Shown: in pieces, positions 62,322 to 64,000 of the stretch
Layout of the letters: every line of letters begins with the position of its first letter
Position numbering within the stretch: position 1 is the stretch's first letter
Assembly (NCBI GenBank): GCA_029319145.1
Contig: CP119753.1
Span: forward strand, 496,001 to 560,000
Direction: 5' to 3'
From: Microbacter sp. GSS18
GTDB lineage: Bacteria > Actinomycetota > Actinomycetes > Actinomycetales > Microbacteriaceae
Length of the DNA stretch: 64,000 bases
Translations under genes and position numbers: made by a program
Notes under the pieces: generated by a model
What the model was told of the DNA's origin: nothing
The model's input: only the letters and a program-made list of their open reading frames with translations
Databases searched by the model: none

Positions 62322-63392
62322 GTGACTTCCTCCTCAGCGAACCCGGCCGTCCGCATGCCCGTGCCGCGAATCCCGAAGCGGCGCGAGCGCCTTCAGGATA
62401 TCCCGGTGCCCGGACGCAAGCGGGTGCTGCTGGCCTCGCCCCGCGGCTACTGCGCGGGCGTGGACCGCGCCGTCATCGCGGTCGAGAAGGCGCTCGAGCG
62501 CTTCGGGGCCCCCGTGTACGTCCGCAAACAGATCGTCCACAACATCCACGTCGTGACCGAACTCGAGGAGAAGGGCGCGATCTTCGTCGAGGAGGTCGAC
62601 GAGGTGCCCGAGGGCGCTCACGTCGTCTTCAGCGCCCACGGCGTGTCGCCGGCGGTCGTGAACGCCGCTTCCGACCGTCGCCTGCAGGCGATCGACGCCA
62701 CGTGCCCGCTGGTCACGAAGGTGCACCGCGAGGCCGTGCGCTTCGCGCGCGACGACTTCGAGATCCTCCTGATCGGTCACGACGGCCACGAGGAGGTCGA
62801 GGGCACCGCCGGCGAGGCACCCGATCACGTCACCGTCGTGAACTCGCCCGAGGAGGCGGCGACGGTCGAGGTGAAGGACCCGTCCAAGGTCGTGTGGCTG
62901 TCGCAGACCACGCTCTCGGTCGACGAGACGATGGAGACCGTGCGGCGCCTGCGCGAGCGGTTCCCCGAACTCCAGGACCCGCCGTCGGACGACATCTGCT
63001 ATGCCACGCAGAACCGCCAGGTCGCGATCAAGAAGGTCGCCAAGGACGCCGACCTGGTCATCGTGGTCGGCTCGTCGAACTCGTCCAACAGCGTGCGCCT
63101 GGTCGAGGTCGCGATGGAGTACGGCGCCAAGGCCGCGCACCGCGTCGACTACGCCGACGAGATCCAGCAGTCGTGGCTCGACGGCGTCACCACCGTCGGC
63201 GTCACCAGCGGCGCATCCGTTCCGGACGTTCTCGTCCAGCAGGTGCTCGAGGACCTCGCGTACGCCGGGTTCCGCGACGTCGAGGAGGTGCGCACGGCGG
63301 AGGAGGACCTCATGTTCTCGCTGCCGAAGGAGCTGCGTCAGGACTCCGAGGCGCGCCGCGGCGGCCGCTCCGCCGGACGGGTGACCGCGTGA
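62322..63392 (+). CDS. ispH: 4-hydroxy-3-methylbut-2-enyl diphosphate reductase
   Basis: 356 residues from GTG 62322; ATG 62355 is a possible later start. Last step of the non-mevalonate isoprenoid pathway, an iron-sulfur enzyme. The three cluster cysteines are in [26 protein letters not shown] and [11 protein letters not shown]; substrate-binding IVHNIHVV and [10 protein letters not shown] are also present. Its stop overlaps the next start by 4 bases. It may feed IPP to uppS products elsewhere. Confidence 0.96.
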   Translation: MTSSSANPAVRMPVPRIPKRRERLQDIPVPGRKRVLLASPRGYCAGVDRAVIAVEKALERFGAPVYVRKQIVHNIHVVTELEEKGAIFVEEVDEVPEGAHVVFSAHGVSPAVVNAASDRRLQAIDATCPLVTKVHREAVRFARDDFEILLIGHDGHEEVEGTAGEAPDHVTVVNSPEEAATVEVKDPSKVVWLSQTTLSVDETMETVRRLRERFPELQDPPSDDICYATQNRQVAIKKVAKDADLVIVVGSSNSSNSVRLVEVAMEYGAKAAHRVDYADEIQQSWLDGVTTVGVTSGASVPDVLVQQVLEDLAYAGFRDVEEVRTAEEDLMFSLPKELRQDSEARRGGRSAGRVTA

Positions 63393-63946
63393 GCGAGTCC
63401 TCCGGCGACCCGCGTCCGCGACCCCGGTACGGCGAGTACGCCACCCCCGAGGAGCAGCGGGCACGCATCCAGGTGCCCGACCCGGCTCTCATGGAGCCGG
63501 TGCCGGTGGCATCGCCGGAGCCGGCCGCGCCGGCGGAGCCGACGCCCGCGTCCCCGGCACCGCGGCGCGGCGCGGGCCGCACGGCCGACCGCATCGCGAC
63601 GTGGGCGCTGCTGGGGTACGGCTTCTTCACGGTGCTGTCGTCGGTGTCGGCGCTGGCGGACTACGGCTCCTTCGCCGCGACGTTCCTGGATCTGCTCGGC
63701 GTCGACGCCCAGCTCGCCGATCCTGCGGCTGGACGGGGCTGGGGGATCGCCGCGGCCATCGTGCTGGCGGTCGGCTGGGTGCTCACCGCGGTGCTGTCGT
63801 GGGCCGGCCTGCGGGCCGGGCGCGTGAGCTTCTGGATCCCGATCGTGGGGGGCATCGTGTCCAACATCGCCTCGGGGACGCTGATGCTGGTGCCGATCAT
63901 GTCGGATCCGGCCGTGTGGGACGCGCTGCTCGCGACCGTCGGCTGA
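63389..63946 (+). CDS. DUF6264-like membrane protein
   Basis: 185 residues from GTG 63389, coupled to ispH by a GTGA overlap. A Pro/Ala/Glu-rich cytoplasmic tail (about 1-62) with the motif [15 protein letters not shown] is followed by four TM segments. The motif and its place after ispH match what I recall of DUF6264 genes in Microbacteriaceae. Function unknown. Confidence 0.75.
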   Translation: MSESSGDPRPRPRYGEYATPEEQRARIQVPDPALMEPVPVASPEPAAPAEPTPASPAPRRGAGRTADRIATWALLGYGFFTVLSSVSALADYGSFAATFLDLLGVDAQLADPAAGRGWGIAAAIVLAVGWVLTAVLSWAGLRAGRVSFWIPIVGGIVSNIASGTLMLVPIMSDPAVWDALLATVG

Positions 63947-63952
63947 CAGACT
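63947..63952 (+). promoter_or_regulatory. Possible -10 element (CAGACT), leaderless start
   Basis: CAGACT directly follows the previous stop codon and is followed by 6 bases and ATG 63959. Confidence 0.35.
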
Positions 63953-63958
63953 CGAGGC

Positions 63959-64000
63959 ATGACCTCCTCGGGAACCCTGCTCGCCGTCTGCGTCGTGCGC
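63959..64000 (+). CDS. Start of an unidentified gene (3' end outside window)
   Basis: Only 14 codons are visible (MTSSGTLLAVCVVR). The LLAVCVV stretch resembles the first strand of MOSC-domain proteins, but this is a weak guess. Confidence 0.4.
   Translation, partial: MTSSGTLLAVCVVR

Overview
The window is about 70% GC, dense in genes and read as an actinobacterial chromosome, most probably of the family Microbacteriaceae (Microbacterium-like). The basis is gene content and style: many GTG starts, frequent 4-base stop/start overlaps, TAnnnT -10 boxes placed 6-7 bases before start codons, and typical actinobacterial genes and neighbourhoods (enolase / FtsB-like / DUF501, the 13E12-type HNH protein, DUF4307 next to greA, xseA-xseB-DUF4245, ispH with a DUF6264-like gene). 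Genus is an inference from sequence memory, not a search. I see no insertion sequence, prophage, CRISPR array or toxin-antitoxin locus; this is mostly core chromosome.

Layout. 1-8.1 kb: the 3' end of a P-type ATPase, then an FMN-lipoprotein / ApbE / NqrB-FNR set for extracytoplasmic electron transfer, then a two-component system facing a divergent MacB-like ABC exporter. A row of three CCTATG repeats lies between them. 8.1-14.2 kb: VanZ-like protein, gnd, a 40-residue membrane protein, rplY, pth, a 16-bp tandem repeat, two secreted proteins of unknown function and a proline-rich membrane protein. 14.3-24.7 kb: mfd, an HNH/DUF222 protein, a zinc alcohol dehydrogenase, a gamma-carbonic-anhydrase-like protein without the usual zinc histidines, a YitT-like protein and ppc. 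24.8-33.8 kb: nhaA, mazG, hisS, an APC permease, a GDSL/SGNH hydrolase, a DUF4442-type thioesterase-fold protein, a GntR-CPBP-DUF1648 operon (the last gene looks frameshifted) and an O-methyltransferase. 33.8-41.8 kb: eno, an FtsB-like gene, DUF501, a membrane-anchored subtilase and ndh, a tRNA with anticodon UAA but a short variable loop, then a coupled pair of a PLP-dependent alanine-racemase-fold enzyme and a lactone-oxidase-type flavoprotein. 41.8-49.2 kb: lemA-htpX, two HTH_42/YcaQ-type proteins flanking an anchored protein, an AI-2E-type permease and ilvA. 49.2-55.7 kb: greA, DUF4307, a small membrane protein, a hemolysin-III protein, uppS, a class V aminotransferase, a PIN-PhoH ATPase and an anchored hypothetical protein. 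55.8-64 kb: a minus-strand run (xseA, xseB, DUF4245, beta-carbonic anhydrase, fumC, sensor kinase, regulator) diverging from ispH and its coupled neighbour, and the first codons of one more gene.

How genes work together. The clearest functional units are the flavinylation/electron-transfer set (368-3321), the sensor-regulator plus exporter (3315-8028), the GntR-regulated membrane protein operon (30714-33049) and the exonuclease VII pair. The most unusual single items are the tRNA at 39045-39118, the zinc-ligand-free gamma-CA-like protein, the pair of HTH_42 paralogues of which one lacks the catalytic QxD/Q motif, and the strong sign that a large share of genes here are transcribed as leaderless mRNAs.
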